From contig NC_077232.1 of NCBI RefSeq assembly GCF_027887165.1, positions 77,839,369 through 77,903,368 of the forward strand: DNA of 64,000 nt. The letters are read 5' to 3'. Each line of letters opens with the position of its first letter. Within the stretch, counting starts at the first letter, position 1. Positions 37,350-49,872 of the stretch are shown here, piece by piece. Source of the DNA: Monodelphis domestica (taxonomy: Eukaryota; Chordata; Mammalia; Didelphimorphia; Didelphidae). A program made the translations under genes and the position numbers. The notes under the pieces were generated by a model. It was not told where the DNA came from, did not search any database, and worked only from the letters and a program-made list of their open reading frames with translations.

Positions 37350-38900
37350 TCACCAAGCGTTTATTACACTCCAACTATGTACTAGACACTGAACTAGACA
37401 GAGACTAGAAATAGAAAGGAAGAATGATCCTCACCCTCAAGGAGAGAATATGGCACGTTCACAGAAAAGTCAGGAAATATACAAAATGAATACAAAGTGA
37501 TTGGGGAATGGGGCACTGGAGGAGGGGAGAGAGGCACTAAAAATAATAGTAGGCTTAGAAACCTGGGAGACTGAAATTGGTGGTTCCTTTGACATCTATA
37601 GGAAGAGGTGTGGGTTTGTAGGGAAAAAAATAACAAGTTCAGTCCTGCCATACTGTTGGAGATTTCTCCAGTATATACCATTCACTAGACAATTGGTGGC
37701 ACATGATTGGATTTATGTATCTGTGAATAATCATCAGGGTAGAGATGATCATTAAACATATAAAAGTGAAAAGATCAACAGGAACATGCAGAGAGATAAG
37801 AGAAAGGAGGCCCCAGGCCAGAGTTAGGTGTGTGACAAGGTTGAAAGAACTAGGAAACACTGCTAACTTGCCAACCCAGAAAAGAGGAAGAATTCAAGAG
37901 AAGTGGGTAGGGGAAGAAGGGTGAAAATGGAGAAAAGACCATCAGATTTGGCAAGTAAGAGGTCTTTGGTAACTTTACAGAGAGCAGTTTCAATTAAGTG
38001 ATGAAGTCAGAAGGCTTGAGAATTGCACGAGCAGAGAAGTGGAATTAGGACAGACAGCTCTTTAAAGAAATTTGGCTGAGATACCACTGTTGGGTTTATA
38101 CCCCAAAGAGATAATAAGGAAAAAGACTTATACAAAAATATAGCCACACTCTTTGTGATGGCAAAAAATTAGAAAATGAGGGGATGCCCTTCAATTGGGG
38201 AATGGCTGAACAAATTGTGGTATCTGTTGGTGATGGAATACTATTGTGCTCAAAGGAATAAAGAATTGGAGGAATTCCATGTGAACTGGAAGGACCTCCA
38301 GAAATGGATGCAGCGTGAAAGGTGCAGAACCAGGAGAACATTGTACCCAGAGACTGATACACTGTGGTACAATCAAATGTAATGGACTTCTCTACTAGCA
38401 GCAATGCAGTGATCCAGGACAATTCTGAGGGACCTATGAGAAAGAACACTATCCACATCCAGAGGAAGAACTGTGGGAGTAGAAACAGAAGAAAAACAAC
38501 TGCTGGATCACATGGGTCGATAGGGATATAATGATGACCCTAGTGCAAATAGCAATAATATGAAACTAGGTCTTGATCAATGACACATGTAAAACCCAGT
38601 GGAATTGCACGTCAGCTACGAGAGAGTGGTGGGGGAAGGGGAGGGAAAGAACATGAAGCTTGTAACCATGGGAAAATATTCTAAATTAATTAAATAAAAT
38701 TTCCCAAATTTTAAAAATAATAAATAATTAAAATCCCCAAATTGGATTTAATGCTCCAAAAAGAAAGAAAGAAAGAAATTTGGCTGAGAAAGGGAAGAGA
38801 AATAGGATGACCCTTTGAAGTGGATTTAAGATCTAGTAAAGGTTTTTTTAAGGATAAGGTAGACTTGGCCATGTTTGAAGGTTCTTTGTAGTGAATGCTA
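37350..38900 (+). repeat. Old unnamed repeat, split by an L1 insertion
   Basis: 37370-38081 runs from 'gcgtttattacactccaact' through 'tcaccctcaaggagagaata' to 'catcagatttggcaagtaag' and 'gagagcagtttcaattaa'. The sequence resumes at 38790 after the L1 at 38082-38771. It is a long copy of the family at 4955. Confidence 0.6.
38082..38771 (+). mobile_element. 5'-truncated LINE-1 with 18-bp target duplication
   Basis: It begins in ORF2 ('ataccccaaagagataataa'). It passes 'ggggaatggctgaacaaatt' and 'gcagaaccaggagaacattg', and enters a 3' UTR with a G-rich polypurine tract (38627-38646). It ends in an AAAG-repeat tail. Perfect 18-bp copies of 'aaagaaatttggctgaga' lie at 38064-38081 and 38772-38789. 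The translated ORF2 tail has a premature stop and frameshifts, so it is dead. Confidence 0.96.
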
Positions 38901-39399
38901 GAGGTATTGACTTGTCTTAAAGAAACTTATGTATATTGCTTTTAGATTAAAAAGCCTTTGACTTATGTTATTTCATTTGACCTGACATTAATCCTGTGAA
39001 GTAAATAGTTCAAACAGTATAGAGATGGGGAAAATGAGGTTAAAATTTTACAGTATTACATGGTTTATCAGGGTCCAAGCCAAGATTCGGGTCACACATT
39101 CAGCACTTTCCAAATTTCACCAAACTGCTTCTCTGCATAAATTAAAAATCATTTGCCAGAATAGCCAACTTTGGGAGTTTAAATTTTAAGTAGATTTGAA
39201 CACTTATGTTAGAGCAAGGGTGTTAAAACACACATAATAATTGTATGATTAGAGAGGAAGAGAAGCAAGACAGATTCTCATTGGTATTCTCATGGGACCA
39301 TATTAAAAAGTAACAAGGATTTAGTCAAAATCTCATGATGAGACTTAAAAAAAAGAAATCTGGCAATTAAAGAGCTTTTTCTAAAGTTCAGAGCTCTCC

Positions 39400-39725
39400 A
39401 TTAGAATGAATACCATTTTTCAGCTTCCCAATGAAGAGGTCTGTCCACATCACTGTAGGCTTCAAAAACTTTCCAGGATCTCTCTCACCTACCTATAGGC
39501 TAAAATATAGACTCCCTAGTCTAGTTTTATTTAAGGCCCTCTGCAATGTGATGCTCCAAACTACTTTTGAGCCCATGTTTCACAACACTCCATAATTTTA
39601 TAAACCTTACAGTTAAATATAAATTCAAGTTATCTTCATGCACAAATTATTGAGGTAACATGCTACCTATTCAGCCAATTTAAGCCTAATACATGTTCTT
39701 TCGGTTCCCTGTTGTCATTTTGTCT
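39400..39725 (+). mobile_element. LINE-2 fragment
   Basis: Landmarks 'cctataggctaaaatataga', 'taaggccctctgcaatgtga' and 'tgagcccatgtttcacaaca' follow L2 near its 3' end. Confidence 0.55.
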
Positions 39726-40039
39726 ATAAAGATTGTGGTGTTCCAATGTTTTAGAAATATACTATCATTACCAGGGCAACTCTAATGTGGGAGGGATTTT
39801 TGTAATAGAAAACAATTTTGGACTATGGGGGAAGAGAGGATAGTTGGTAAAGTATAACTCAATTTCCTATCTCTTCAATCCACTCAATTTATCTATTCAA
39901 TCCCATTTAATTATCTGAGAGGTCAGTGTAAAAAACCAATTGATCTTGGAAGGACCCAGCTCAAGCCCCTGGGAGTTTAGGTTTGATATTAAAACAAAAC
40001 AAGACCCTCATAAGCCATTTAAGTTATCTGAAAAAAAAA

Positions 40040-40640
40040 AGGAGATTTACTAACCCATTAACAGGACGACATTATTCAGCAAGGAGAGGCATCAAAGATG
40101 CCTTAAATTGATTCATCTAAGTGAAACTCCCATCATAATCCGCTAGCCAACAAGGCACCCCTGAAGCTTCTTGTGGCTGGTTTGTATTCAGGCTAAGAGG
40201 AAGTGATGTCAATCTGTGCCTTCAGTTCCCTAAGCTAATCAACTCTTGCAGAGATTTCAATATTTTTTTAAGGAAAACATAGCCTAACTTTCATGAGGAA
40301 GGGTTAGGAAAATGTTCTTTCCATATCCATTAACCAATATATGTATAGTATGTCAGGTGAACTAATTTGATGGAATAAGTCTTCCAGGGGTGTCAGTCTG
40401 GCCAATACCCATTCTGTAGATAGTGAAGACAGACTTCTACATTGCTGTGGTTTTTATTGGGATGCTGGTCATGTTCAAGAGCTCTATGGCACTTGCACAA
40501 TATAAATATACTTGGAGAACCATCTATAGAAACTCTTATTTGGACTCCGTTAAGAATATTTTTCCATGACCATATCTCCCTGTTTTTCAACTCACTGGAT
40601 ACCAAATATCCCACAGATTATTGAACAGCTCCACAGTCAC
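40040..40640. other. Repeat-poor sequence, no gene
   Basis: No supported exon. 40040-40250 has no repeat landmarks ('cagcaaggagaggcatcaaa', 'agctaatcaactcttgcaga') and could be conserved, which cannot be tested here. Confidence 0.25.
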
Positions 40641-40860
40641 ATCTGCCATTGTTGTTGCTCAGTCATGTCCAACTCTTTGTGACCTCATTTGGAGCTTCTT
40701 GGCAAAGGTTGCAGTTTGCCATTTCCTTTTCAAGTTTATTTTATAGATAAAGACACTGAGGCTAACAAGGTAAAGTGACTTCCCCAGGGTGACACTAGAT
40801 TTGAACTTGGAAAGAGGAGTCTTTCCTGACTCCAGGTCCAGCATCAGCCTTAGTCTTGTA
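40640..40860 (+). mobile_element. Marsupial CORE-SINE (MAR1/Ther-like)
   Basis: Same element as at 3250 but without tandem expansion: 'gttgttgctcagtcatgtcc', 'tgccatttccttttcaagtt', 'cactgaggctaacaaggtaa', 'cctgactccaggtccagcat'. It gives the expected unexpanded structure. Confidence 0.85.
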
Positions 40861-41874
40861 TTATTTTAATGTGTGCAAGGGAGACAACTTATTTGAGAAA
40901 AGCTTTCAAGGCATATTTTGTTCTGACTCAAATGCTTAAAAAAAATCAACAAATACACATATACATAGCAGAAATCTTTTATAGTCTTTATACTTCCCAG
41001 TCAACTGTATTACTAGAAAGCTACAGTATGCTATAAAAACTGACCTGCAAAAGTTTTCACTATTCCCCTCTTGAATTTTTATCAAGCATATTATTAATAT
41101 GTATATAGATCATTCTTAATTTTTAAAAAAGAGATTTGAGTAAAAAGCAGGCTGATGACTAAAATGATGCTGCAAAATGCCCCCATGACATAGAAGGAAT
41201 ATAGGATTTTGAAAAGCTATGACAAAAGAACACAAATTCTAATGGGTCTTCTCGCAAGAAAAAAAAGTTTTGAATATGGGTCTCATGATTGAAGCCAGAA
41301 TATCTGAGGACTTCCCTACTATGTTCAGAGTGGCTCATGACTTAAAAGCTAGCTACCAATAACTCATAAAATTATTTAATAAGATAGAGAGGGGTTATGA
41401 TCTAAATGACAAGAAGAATCAACCACGACTAAGTATTTTGGTAAAAGAAAAAGGGATGTATAATTGGGAGTTACATGTCATCTTGATCTTCTAGCATTTC
41501 ATCTCTAAGATCAACCACCTCTCACCCCAAATACTAATTTCAGAGTACCTTTGTAAAACTGAGTTACCTCTGACACATATTTTACAACTGGAAAAAATTT
41601 CTGCTTAAGTTAATAAGAAAATTAAAGAGATGATGGGCATTAGTTATAAGAATATGCTTAAACTAAAATAGAATGTTAAGAGGGCTATGAAAATATGCTT
41701 AAAATAACATAAGGAAAATGTTCCTAAAAGCCAATATAATTCCCCAAAATATTAATTCAGTTCTTGGGACACTCTCTCCAACATTTATTTGAAGGCCTTA
41801 GGTAACTTCATTAATGTACATTATGAAAGTACCCAAGGCCTTCAAATGGAAAGAGTATCCAATGGTTCCATGGT

Positions 41875-41965
41875 TCCATGTTTTATGTTTTTTTCCCCTA
41901 CCTCTCCCAGGGCCAACAAGCAATTCCACTCACTGGGTTATACACATACATGTACTTTAAAAAGC
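41875..41965 (-). mobile_element. LINE-1 3' UTR fragment, antisense
   Basis: 'ctctcccagggccaacaagc' and 'aattccactcactgggttat' are the reverse of the L1 3'-UTR text 'acccagtggaattgc...' seen at 38597. Short and diverged. Confidence 0.6.
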
Positions 41966-42306
41966 AACAGTAAGTCATCCAAAAAGGTCAATTATACTTA
42001 AAAATGAATTTTCACATGAAGATCAATTGACTAAGAGCTATAGATCTTGGGTTCTCTAGAAATGATTCTATGAAAGTTCTAAGATGAGACACTATCTCAG
42101 GGGGATCTCAAAAAATTGGGAAATGTAAACTTTTCTCCTGAAAAGGCTAAGATTGCATAAGATTTTTTAAAAACCATCTATAGGATCTATGATGCTATAA
42201 CTTTATTTTGAAAAGCCTCAAGGGCATAACTGATTAAGAAAATAAGGGACCAATCTAGGAAACAAGTGGCCGTTGGTCATTGAAGTCTACTATCATTCAT
42301 TTCCTA

Positions 42307-42441
42307 CCCCCCCCCTTTTTCTTTTTTATTTATTTAGAATATTTTCCCATAGTTACTAGATTCACATTCTCTCCCTCCCCTCTTCCCTTCCCCCCTCCTG
42401 GAGCTGACAAGCAACTCCTCTGGGTTATACATGTATTATTG
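42307..42441 (-). mobile_element. Short antisense LINE-1 3' end with 14-bp duplication
   Basis: Reverse L1 3' UTR: 'attttcccatagttactaga', then C-rich text (complement of the polypurine tract), then 'ctctgggttatacatgta'. Perfect copies of 'tcattcatttccta' at 42293-42306 and 42442-42455 define a 135-bp insertion. Severely 5'-truncated. Confidence 0.85.
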
Positions 42442-43680
42442 TCATTCATTTCCTAAATGGACAGTCATTTCACTTGGTCAGCAGCGAACATTCAAATGTC
42501 ATGTGACTCTGTCCCCCTTGTATCGATTTCTCTATTTGTTATCTTGTCTATGGACCACCTCTTATAAATATTAGAAGTAATATGCTTTCTGCCAAGAAGA
42601 ATCATAGTAGTTTTCACTTCTAAAAATATATACTGCTTGTATCATGAAATTTATAGAGCATTTTTCACTTCGAAGTATTTCTAAGGCTTCCCTTAAATGC
42701 CATAAGTGTATTTAAAGCTATAAATTAATGATTATCCAACTTAGACCCCAGGATTTAATTGATGTGGCATATGACATAAAAATTTTATTAGAACACTACC
42801 TTGACCTCAATATTACGAGTTGTCGATTGAAAAATAAACACTACTCCAAAGGTTCTTTTCTAAGTAGTGGAAAGAATAGTGGATTCTAATGCAAGCCCCC
42901 ACCAACTACTTCATCAGGTGACCTTGGGCAAACTGATTAATTTCTCTAGACTTTCATCATCCTCATTTTTACAAATGAGGAAAAGAAAGAAACCAGGCCT
43001 ATTAATCTGATGGTGTTACTTTTTACGTTCAAGTGACAAAAGATGGATAAGTTCTTCAAACCATGAAATACTGTTATTTAGACCTCCCCACTCCAACCCA
43101 CTAGTAACTTCTAGCTACAAGTGGTTTCTCTCATCCACTTCATGCTTTGTTCTGCCTTTATACATATTCTATTCTGTGATATACTCATCAACATATGGTG
43201 AATATGTGTGTATATAAAATTTTCTATTAGCTTATGAGTTCTTGAAGGAAAGAAGGACCTTTATTTGATGTGACATAGTGGATAGAGCTGGCTTCTCAGG
43301 CAAAAAGACTTAGTTTAATGTACTGTCTTTGTCACATAATGGCTGCATGACATAATTGTTGGGCAATTCAATTATTTCTCAGCATTCCAAAAAACTCTCA
43401 AGATTAGAAATTGCAGAAATGGTGCCAATCTACAATAGACAGTTCTCTATACAAATGATATGATAACCTGGATCTCCTCATCAAAGCCACTCCCTACTAA
43501 AAAAAAAAAAGTGATGGAATCATATTGGCTAAGATGACAGAAAAAGGAAAAAGACAAATGCTGGGAGAGGCTGTGGCAAAACAGGAAAACTAATGTACTA
43601 CTAGTAGATCTATACAGTGGCCCACCTATTGTGAAAAACAACTTGGAAATATGCTCAGAAGGCTATAAAACTGTGCATCC

Positions 43681-43884
43681 TTTTAAAAAAACCCTTACCT
43701 TCCATCTTAGAATGAATATTATGTATTGGTTCCAAGGGCAAAAGAGGGGTATGGGCTAGGCAATGAGGGTTAAGTGACTTTCCCAGGGTCACACAGCTAG
43801 GACGTGACCGAGGCCAGATTTGAACCTGGGATCTCCCATCTCTAGGCCTGACTCTCAATCCACTGAGCCACCCAGCTGCCCCCT
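43681..43884 (-). mobile_element. Marsupial CORE-SINE, antisense, first of a pair
   Basis: Reversed SINE: 'cccttaccttccatcttaga', 'cccagggtcacacagctagg', 'gagccacccagctgccccct'. Flanked by 'ctgtgcat' at 43671 and 'ctgtgcatac' at 43885. Confidence 0.9.
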
Positions 43885-43894
43885 CTGTGCATAC

Positions 43895-44110
43895 TTTTTT
43901 TTTTTTAATTTTAAAACCCTTACCTTCCTTCTTGGAGCCAGTGTATTGGCTCCAAGCTCCAAGGCAGAAGAGTGGTAAGGGCTAGGCAATGGGGGTCAAG
44001 TGACTTGCCCAGGGTCACACAGCTGGGAAGTGTCTGAGGTCACATTTGAACCTGGGATCTCCCATCTGTAGGCCTGACTCTCAATCCACCGGGCTACCCA
44101 GCTGCCCACC
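43895..44110 (-). mobile_element. Marsupial CORE-SINE, antisense, second of a pair
   Basis: Reversed SINE: 'cccttaccttccttcttgga', 'gcccagggtcacacagctgg', 'gggctacccagctgcccacc'. Flanked by 'ctgtgcatac' at 43885-43894 and 44111-44120, so it used the same target as its neighbour. Confidence 0.9.
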
Positions 44111-44404
44111 CTGTGCATACTTTTTGACTAGCTAGGAAGTCTAGATCCTAAAGAGATCAAAGAAAGAGGAAAAGGGCCAATATGTAAAAAAAAAAAATTT
44201 AAATCAGCTCTTTTGTGGTAGCTAAGAATTGGAGATAAGAGAGAACTATCAACTGGAGAATGGCTGAACAAGTTGAGGAACAGGATGTGATAGATGTGAT
44301 AGAACCTTAGAAAGACTTATTCAACTGATGAAAAATGAAGTGAGCAAAATCAGAAGAACACTCTACACAATAGCAATACTGTAAAGACAAACCTTGGAAA
44401 GAAT

Positions 44405-44665
44405 GAGAATGTATAGTTAGAAATTTTTGAACCCCTAAAACTATACTGCCCAAAATTCCTTTCTGTATTACCTAGAATCCTATTCCCTTTTCCTGCATCC
44501 TCACGTTTATGTGATTGTATTTAAGTTTGCTGGGACTCCTCCCACACTCTCTTTTTACCAGCAACCAGGCTGAGTTCAGGTAGTTCTTTTACTTTAGTTA
44601 TTATTAATAAAACTTTATAAAATATAATACTCAGTTATTGAATATTGATTTTAATTTCCACAAGG
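44405..44665 (+). mobile_element. Short solo-LTR candidate
   Basis: The arrangement fits an LTR promoter and terminator: a TATA-like 'gtatttaag' near 44518, 'ccagcaaccaggctgag' near 44560, AATAAA at 44606, and an end near 'ttccaca'. A TG start near 44428 is possible. No target duplication was found, so the boundaries are uncertain. Confidence 0.4.
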
Positions 44666-46785
44666 AATTCTGATCAACATGACCAACCATAATTCCAGGA
44701 TTAACAATGAAGACAAAGTACCCATCCTATATAGAGAAGTTTGGACTCCGAATTGGGCATACCCAATGTGAGCATTTGTTCTGTTTGACTATACATATAT
44801 TTGTTGGAAGGGCTTTTGTTTTCCTTGCTTTCTCAATTAAAGGGGAAATGAGGAGGAAGGGTAGAAGAGTAGGTGGAAGGGAAGAGAATGCAGACAAAAT
44901 AAAAACAAAGCAAAATGGAATTTTTTGAAAAACAAGAGGGTAGGGCAGTGGACAAAAACCTAGGTGTGAATCCAAGTTCTGCAATTTACTGTCTACCCTT
45001 AGTTTCTCATCTATAAAGTAAGGGAGTGGAAAGAACTCCTTCCATCTTATCATTCGACCTTTGTATTTCCCACAGGATCTAGCTATAATAGACACTTAAT
45101 AAAATCTTTGCTGAAGAGAGAAATACAGGAAAATAAAAGTCTATCAAACTCTGTAAAAGAAGCCTTTGGACGAAAAATATTGGAATGACTAAATTACAAA
45201 TTTCCTCAAGACTAATTATTGAACAGAATGTAATTAATTCAATAATTCATCTCATATTTTGAATGCCAAGGAAAAGCAGACGGAGTACATCTTTAGCTGC
45301 TAAAGGGCTTCATATCTTGAACTTAACCTGGTTTTAGTTGGCTTAAAATACCTCGTTATTTTAGTTTGTTCAAAATCTTTGTGATTTCATAAGACCTAAA
45401 TTTCTATTTAATACTGGGGAATCAAATCAGGATCAGAAAAATACTTCCATAGGCTAACAATTTTGATCTAACTACATAGTTTCATGTTCTAAAGGTTAAA
45501 AAATAAAGTTTTTTCTTACTTCCAAATTTGGCTTCAGTATTCATTCCTTGGCCAAATACAGGTATATACACCAAGACATATAATTGGTACAGGTTTTAGG
45601 ACTCAATAAATGCTATGTAAACAAAGAAATAATTACAGCAATAAAGAACTACTCTGAAATCAGTTAAGAGTCTACATACAGTACTAATCAGGCCTTCAAT
45701 AATGCCATTTGAACATGTCTACTCTGATAAGCATAAGGCAAGGAGTCTTTTTTTCCTTTAATGAGAGGGCCCAGAAAGGAGTCCTTGTTTGGAGGTGGGT
45801 AATATAAGAAATCGCTGTATAATCCTGACATTTTTTCATTTATAATTCTACAATAAAGCAGTATATATAGCACAAGGAGAGGGAAAATTAACATTTCAGC
45901 AAAGTATGAAATCTTACCTTATTAAAAAAGCCAAAAATTATTTAAGCAATGCCCAAGAAAATCATATGGATGGGAAAAATTAAAAGTAAGCAGAATTCCC
46001 TGTAAAACATATGTGAGTATGCCAACTAATTTTATCCTTACCCCTCAATCTTGGATCCCAATATACCTGTCAGTCTAAGACCCTAGACTAGAAACAGGCA
46101 CACTCCTTGCCACAGAACCAGATCACTATGAAGTTATAGACTCCTAAAGGGCCTTCTGGTTCTTTGTTTCTCTGTTTAACTGTATAATAGTGTATATCAT
46201 TTATGTGAGCTGCTTAATATTTATATTTAGCTGCCATGAGCATAACATTCATATATAATTAAATGTGTCAAATTAAATTGGATTATAATACCAAACTGTT
46301 CACATATTTGATCTTGATATTCTTGTTGAAGTAACACTCATCGGCTTAAAACATTTTTTTAAATAAGAACATTTTAAAATGAGAAGGCAGATATAAATGT
46401 AAATCTATCCAAGTCAAGCACTAAAGAAAAAACTAGCAATTAAAAAAAAATTTATTTTCAAAGTGAAAATTCTAGACAAATTTCAATAAAAAATTGTTTC
46501 CTAAACCTCCAATATCCTATAGTTCAAAGGCTTTCTGTGAAGCCTAAAGCTTTTCTCCTAATTGGGTCAAAATTTCTACTTCTCTCACATAAATTACTAT
46601 GGTATCCCAATCATTTTGGTGAAGAAAAGTTCCTTTCATCCTTAGTCCAGCTGGATGGCTGAATGTCCGAACAAAAAGCAGCCGAGCTGAGTACTCTGGC
46701 AGCTGTTCTCCTGACTGCTGAAAGAAAGGCTCAAACAATCGTACCTTCACACTCACAAGAAGCTACTGCTTTTCTTTCAGGTTTA
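44666..46785. other. AT-rich sequence, no gene seen
   Basis: The longest ORFs (for example 44727-45095, minus) have no splice signals or recognisable motifs. A MIR-like remnant is possible at 44930-45110 ('taggtgtgaatccaagttct', 'agtttctcatctataaagta'). Confidence 0.3.
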
Positions 46786-46789
46786 TGGT

Positions 46790-47770
46790 AATTTATTCAA
46801 GAAATATTTGCTGAACACCTACTATGTGCAAAGGCCCTATGCTCGGTGCTATGAGAAATTCAAAGATCAACAAAATGTTATCTCTACATTATGATACTCA
46901 AAAGTTTTTCATCTGATCAAAGAATATGAACAATTCTTGAAAGAAGTACAAACTTAATGATCATGTGAAAGAATGCTTTAGAGCAAGAATATATAGAACT
47001 GCAAATGAAAACTGAGCTTTTACCTCACTCACATTCAATGAATTGTCAAAGATGATAAAAGATGCAAGTCAGTATTGATGGGGTTATAGAAAGATAGGCA
47101 GGTTACCAAACTTTTGTAGGTGGAGCTATAAACTGGTCTAACCATTCTGGAAAGTAACTTGAAATTATATGAAGAAGGTGACTAGAATTGACTGTATTCT
47201 CTGACCTAGAAATTTTATTGCAAAGAGGTCAATAACAAAAAGAAAGGTCTCATACACACCCAAAGATTATGATAAACCCCAGAATTGGAGACAAAGTAGT
47301 TGGCCATTGACCAGGAACTAAATAATCAAATTGTGATACATGAATGCAATGATATTCTTAGTAGGCCACAAATAAATATAATGAATATAAAGAAGCATGG
47401 AAGGGTTTATATGAATTGCCACAAAGTGAAATAAATAGAATCAGGAAAACACCATACACAATGACAACAATATAAAAGAACAACAACTAAACAACTGAAA
47501 CTGGACACTCTGAAAATGTAATTTCCATGCTTGGGTTCCTATGAAGAGATAAGACATACTTACTTCTTTGCAAAACAGGGGGGATCATGGGTGTACAAAA
47601 CTGCATATAAAAATCAGACTTTGGAAATGTCAATTATATTTGAACTTTTTATTCCTTTTTAAAAAAATTATTACTTTTGAGAAGAGATAGGGGAAGGGTT
47701 ATAGTGGGAGATGTAGGTAATATTAAAGCAAAAAAAAATAAGATTTTAAAAAATGAAATGGCTAAAAAAA
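46790..47770 (+). mobile_element. Repeat head plus old LINE-1 3' part
   Basis: 46790-46890 has 'tgctgaacacctactatgtg', a head shared with the unnamed repeat. 46900-47600 is old L1: 'gtcagtattgatggggttat', 'aaactggtctaaccattctg', 'gaaataaatagaatcaggaa'. It is strongly diverged with no frame. Confidence 0.6.
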
Positions 47771-48829
47771 TTAAAGTGTTTATTTATCCTTAGAAGGTAT
47801 TAATAAAAAAATCTACCTTAAAATGAAAAGACATATGGTCCTTTTCTCCAAATATAAAACTATTCATTGTATTATGATTAGCACAAGGTGTTCAGCAGGC
47901 AGTGACTATTCAAATATAAGTCATTAACTAAACCAAGTATTTTTAATAAGTACATTTCTAAGAGGTAAATGTGTAGAGTTATAAAGATCAAAACCTAGTT
48001 GTATTCCAGGCATTTAAATACACACATATATATATGCAATCTAATCCAATACACGTCATTATTACCCACATACCAAACTGCAAGGAGGAAATGTGGACAC
48101 AAGAGATCCAGAACTACATATACAAGTCACAATAACATTAACTACTCAATATTCTGATGAAAGCAGTTGGATAAGCAACTGCCTCAAAACTCCTAAAAAT
48201 CCCAAAATAAAGACAGTCTAATAGAAACAGCTTGCACAGGTGTTGATGGTCTAGGTAGATTATTTCCTCTGAACCTCTAAAAAAATCCCTGGGAGAGATT
48301 AAAAATAAAATATATACAAACAAAAGTAAATTTAAAATATACATATATACAAATAATATATTAGATACATATATAAACAAATAAAATATACAACTAAAAG
48401 AAATATTTAAAAAGAAATTAACTTTCAGAACAACAAAAAAAGAAATTCAATTCATTTTAATGGTCTGACAGTAGTCATTAAAGATAGTTCTAATTCAACA
48501 ATCCTTTGCTTAATATCTGTGCAAATACCATAGGTTTTTCCTTTGGTTCCTATCTCTGTCAGAAAGAAAAGTTAAAAGCCATAACTTTTTGAATGAGAAA
48601 ACTAGCACTGTCAAGTTTTAGTTAATTCTACAATTTCCCCACTCAAACTTCTGAATAGGAATCTGCTAGCTAGATCGAAAAGAAGACCATAACTAAAATT
48701 TGGTTATCTTCTTGCTGAGGTATGGGAGATAAACATTTTCAGAACGAGCAGATGGTCTTAAAGCTAGCAACTATATTAATGGGTTCAATAACTAAAATGA
48801 ATTTAATATTACTAAAAATATCTATTTTT

Positions 48830-49872
48830 TAAACCCTTACTTTCCATCTTAGAATCAATACTGTGTATTGATTCCAAGACAGAAGAGCAGTAAGGGACAG
48901 GCAATAGGGAGGTTAAGTGACTTGCCCAGGGTCACACAGCTAGGAAGTTTCTCAGACCACATTTGAACATCTCTAAAGTTGGCTCTTAATCTACTGAGCC
49001 AGGGAGTCAAGATGGCTGCTTAGCAAGCAGCAAAAGTTCAGACCTCAGAAGACCATTCCTTACCGATTATAGACTGAATGCTCCTAGGGCACCGAAATTC
49101 AAGCTGAGCAACCCTCCTTCTGGACTCAAATCAAAAGGTATGCTCCCCAAAAGCTGAAACCCGAGAATACTCGGGTCTAAGGGGAAGGCAGAAGGAAAGT
49201 CCCAGGACCCCTTCCCCCAACCCAGAGGGCTGAGCCCCCAGCGGCAGTGGGAACCTCTGAGCGGGCAAAGGTGCTGGTTTGGAGGGTCTACCTTGTGAGC
49301 AGCGGGGCGAGGGGCACCGAGAGTCCAGCGTGGACAGCTGGGAGGAAGCCAGGGAGAGACCAGGCTGTAGCCTCGGGGCACATCCAGACCAATCCAGTTG
49401 AACATAATCCCATCAGGACTCCTCAGAGCTCAGGGAGATGGGCAAAGGCACTGGGGAACCTTGTGGACAGCGGAGAAGCAGCTGGAGAGAACTGGAGAGA
49501 GTCTGGGGGGCCCAGCCTTCCAGGAGTCTTCAGCCTCAGAGCACATACAGCCCAACCCAGTTGAACTTAATCTGATCAAAAACCTCCAGAGGACAGGGAA
49601 GCTAACATTCCTCCCCTAGAAACTGTACCAAGAGATCTGACAAAGCTCCAAGAGAGGAGACTGACAGCCCCAAAACAAAAAAAAAAAAAAATGAGAGGAG
49701 CAAGAGTACAGACAAATACGGGGAGCAAAGAAGGGGTAAACAGAAAAAGAAGAAAGAAATTACAATAGACAGCTTTTGCACAGGTAATGAGCAAAGAGCA
49801 AACAAAACAGTGGGGGAGGGATCAGCAAAGGAAAAATCAATCTACTGAGCTACCTAGCTAGCTACCCACTAA
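48830..49872 (-). mobile_element. Antisense CORE-SINE split by an L1 insertion
   Basis: 48830-48999 holds most of the reversed SINE ('acccttactttccatcttag', 'gcccagggtcacacagctag'). The last 20 bases ('tacctagctagctaccca') resume at 49851 after the insert at 49000-49838. Confidence 0.88.
49000..49838 (+). mobile_element. LINE-1 5' end only: 5' UTR plus start of ORF1
   Basis: It opens 'agggagtcaagatggctgct', a typical L1 5'-UTR start, and continues through a GC-rich leader. Near 49690 it reaches an A-run and ATG region, from which one frame stays open for about 150 bp, with a lysine-rich start (GKQKKKKEITIDSF) like the ORF1p N-terminus. It stops at 'gcaaaggaaaaatc'. Perfect copies of 'aatctactgagc' at 48988-48999 and 49839-49850 bracket it. 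ORF2 and the 3' UTR are absent, opposite to the usual 5' truncation. Confidence 0.85.

Larger units (their letters stand above)
43440..44404 (+). mobile_element. Old LINE-1 fragment hosting two SINEs
   Basis: 43490-43670 ('ctgggagaggctgtggcaaa', 'actaatgtactactagtaga') and 44120-44400 ('ggagaatggctgaacaagtt', 'gtgagcaaaatcagaagaac') are two parts of one old L1. They are separated by the twin SINEs at 43681-44110. Confidence 0.7.

Noticed and set aside
49067..49619. GC-rich ORFs suggesting a gene start or CpG island
   Set aside because: The segment is an inserted L1 5' UTR with target duplications.
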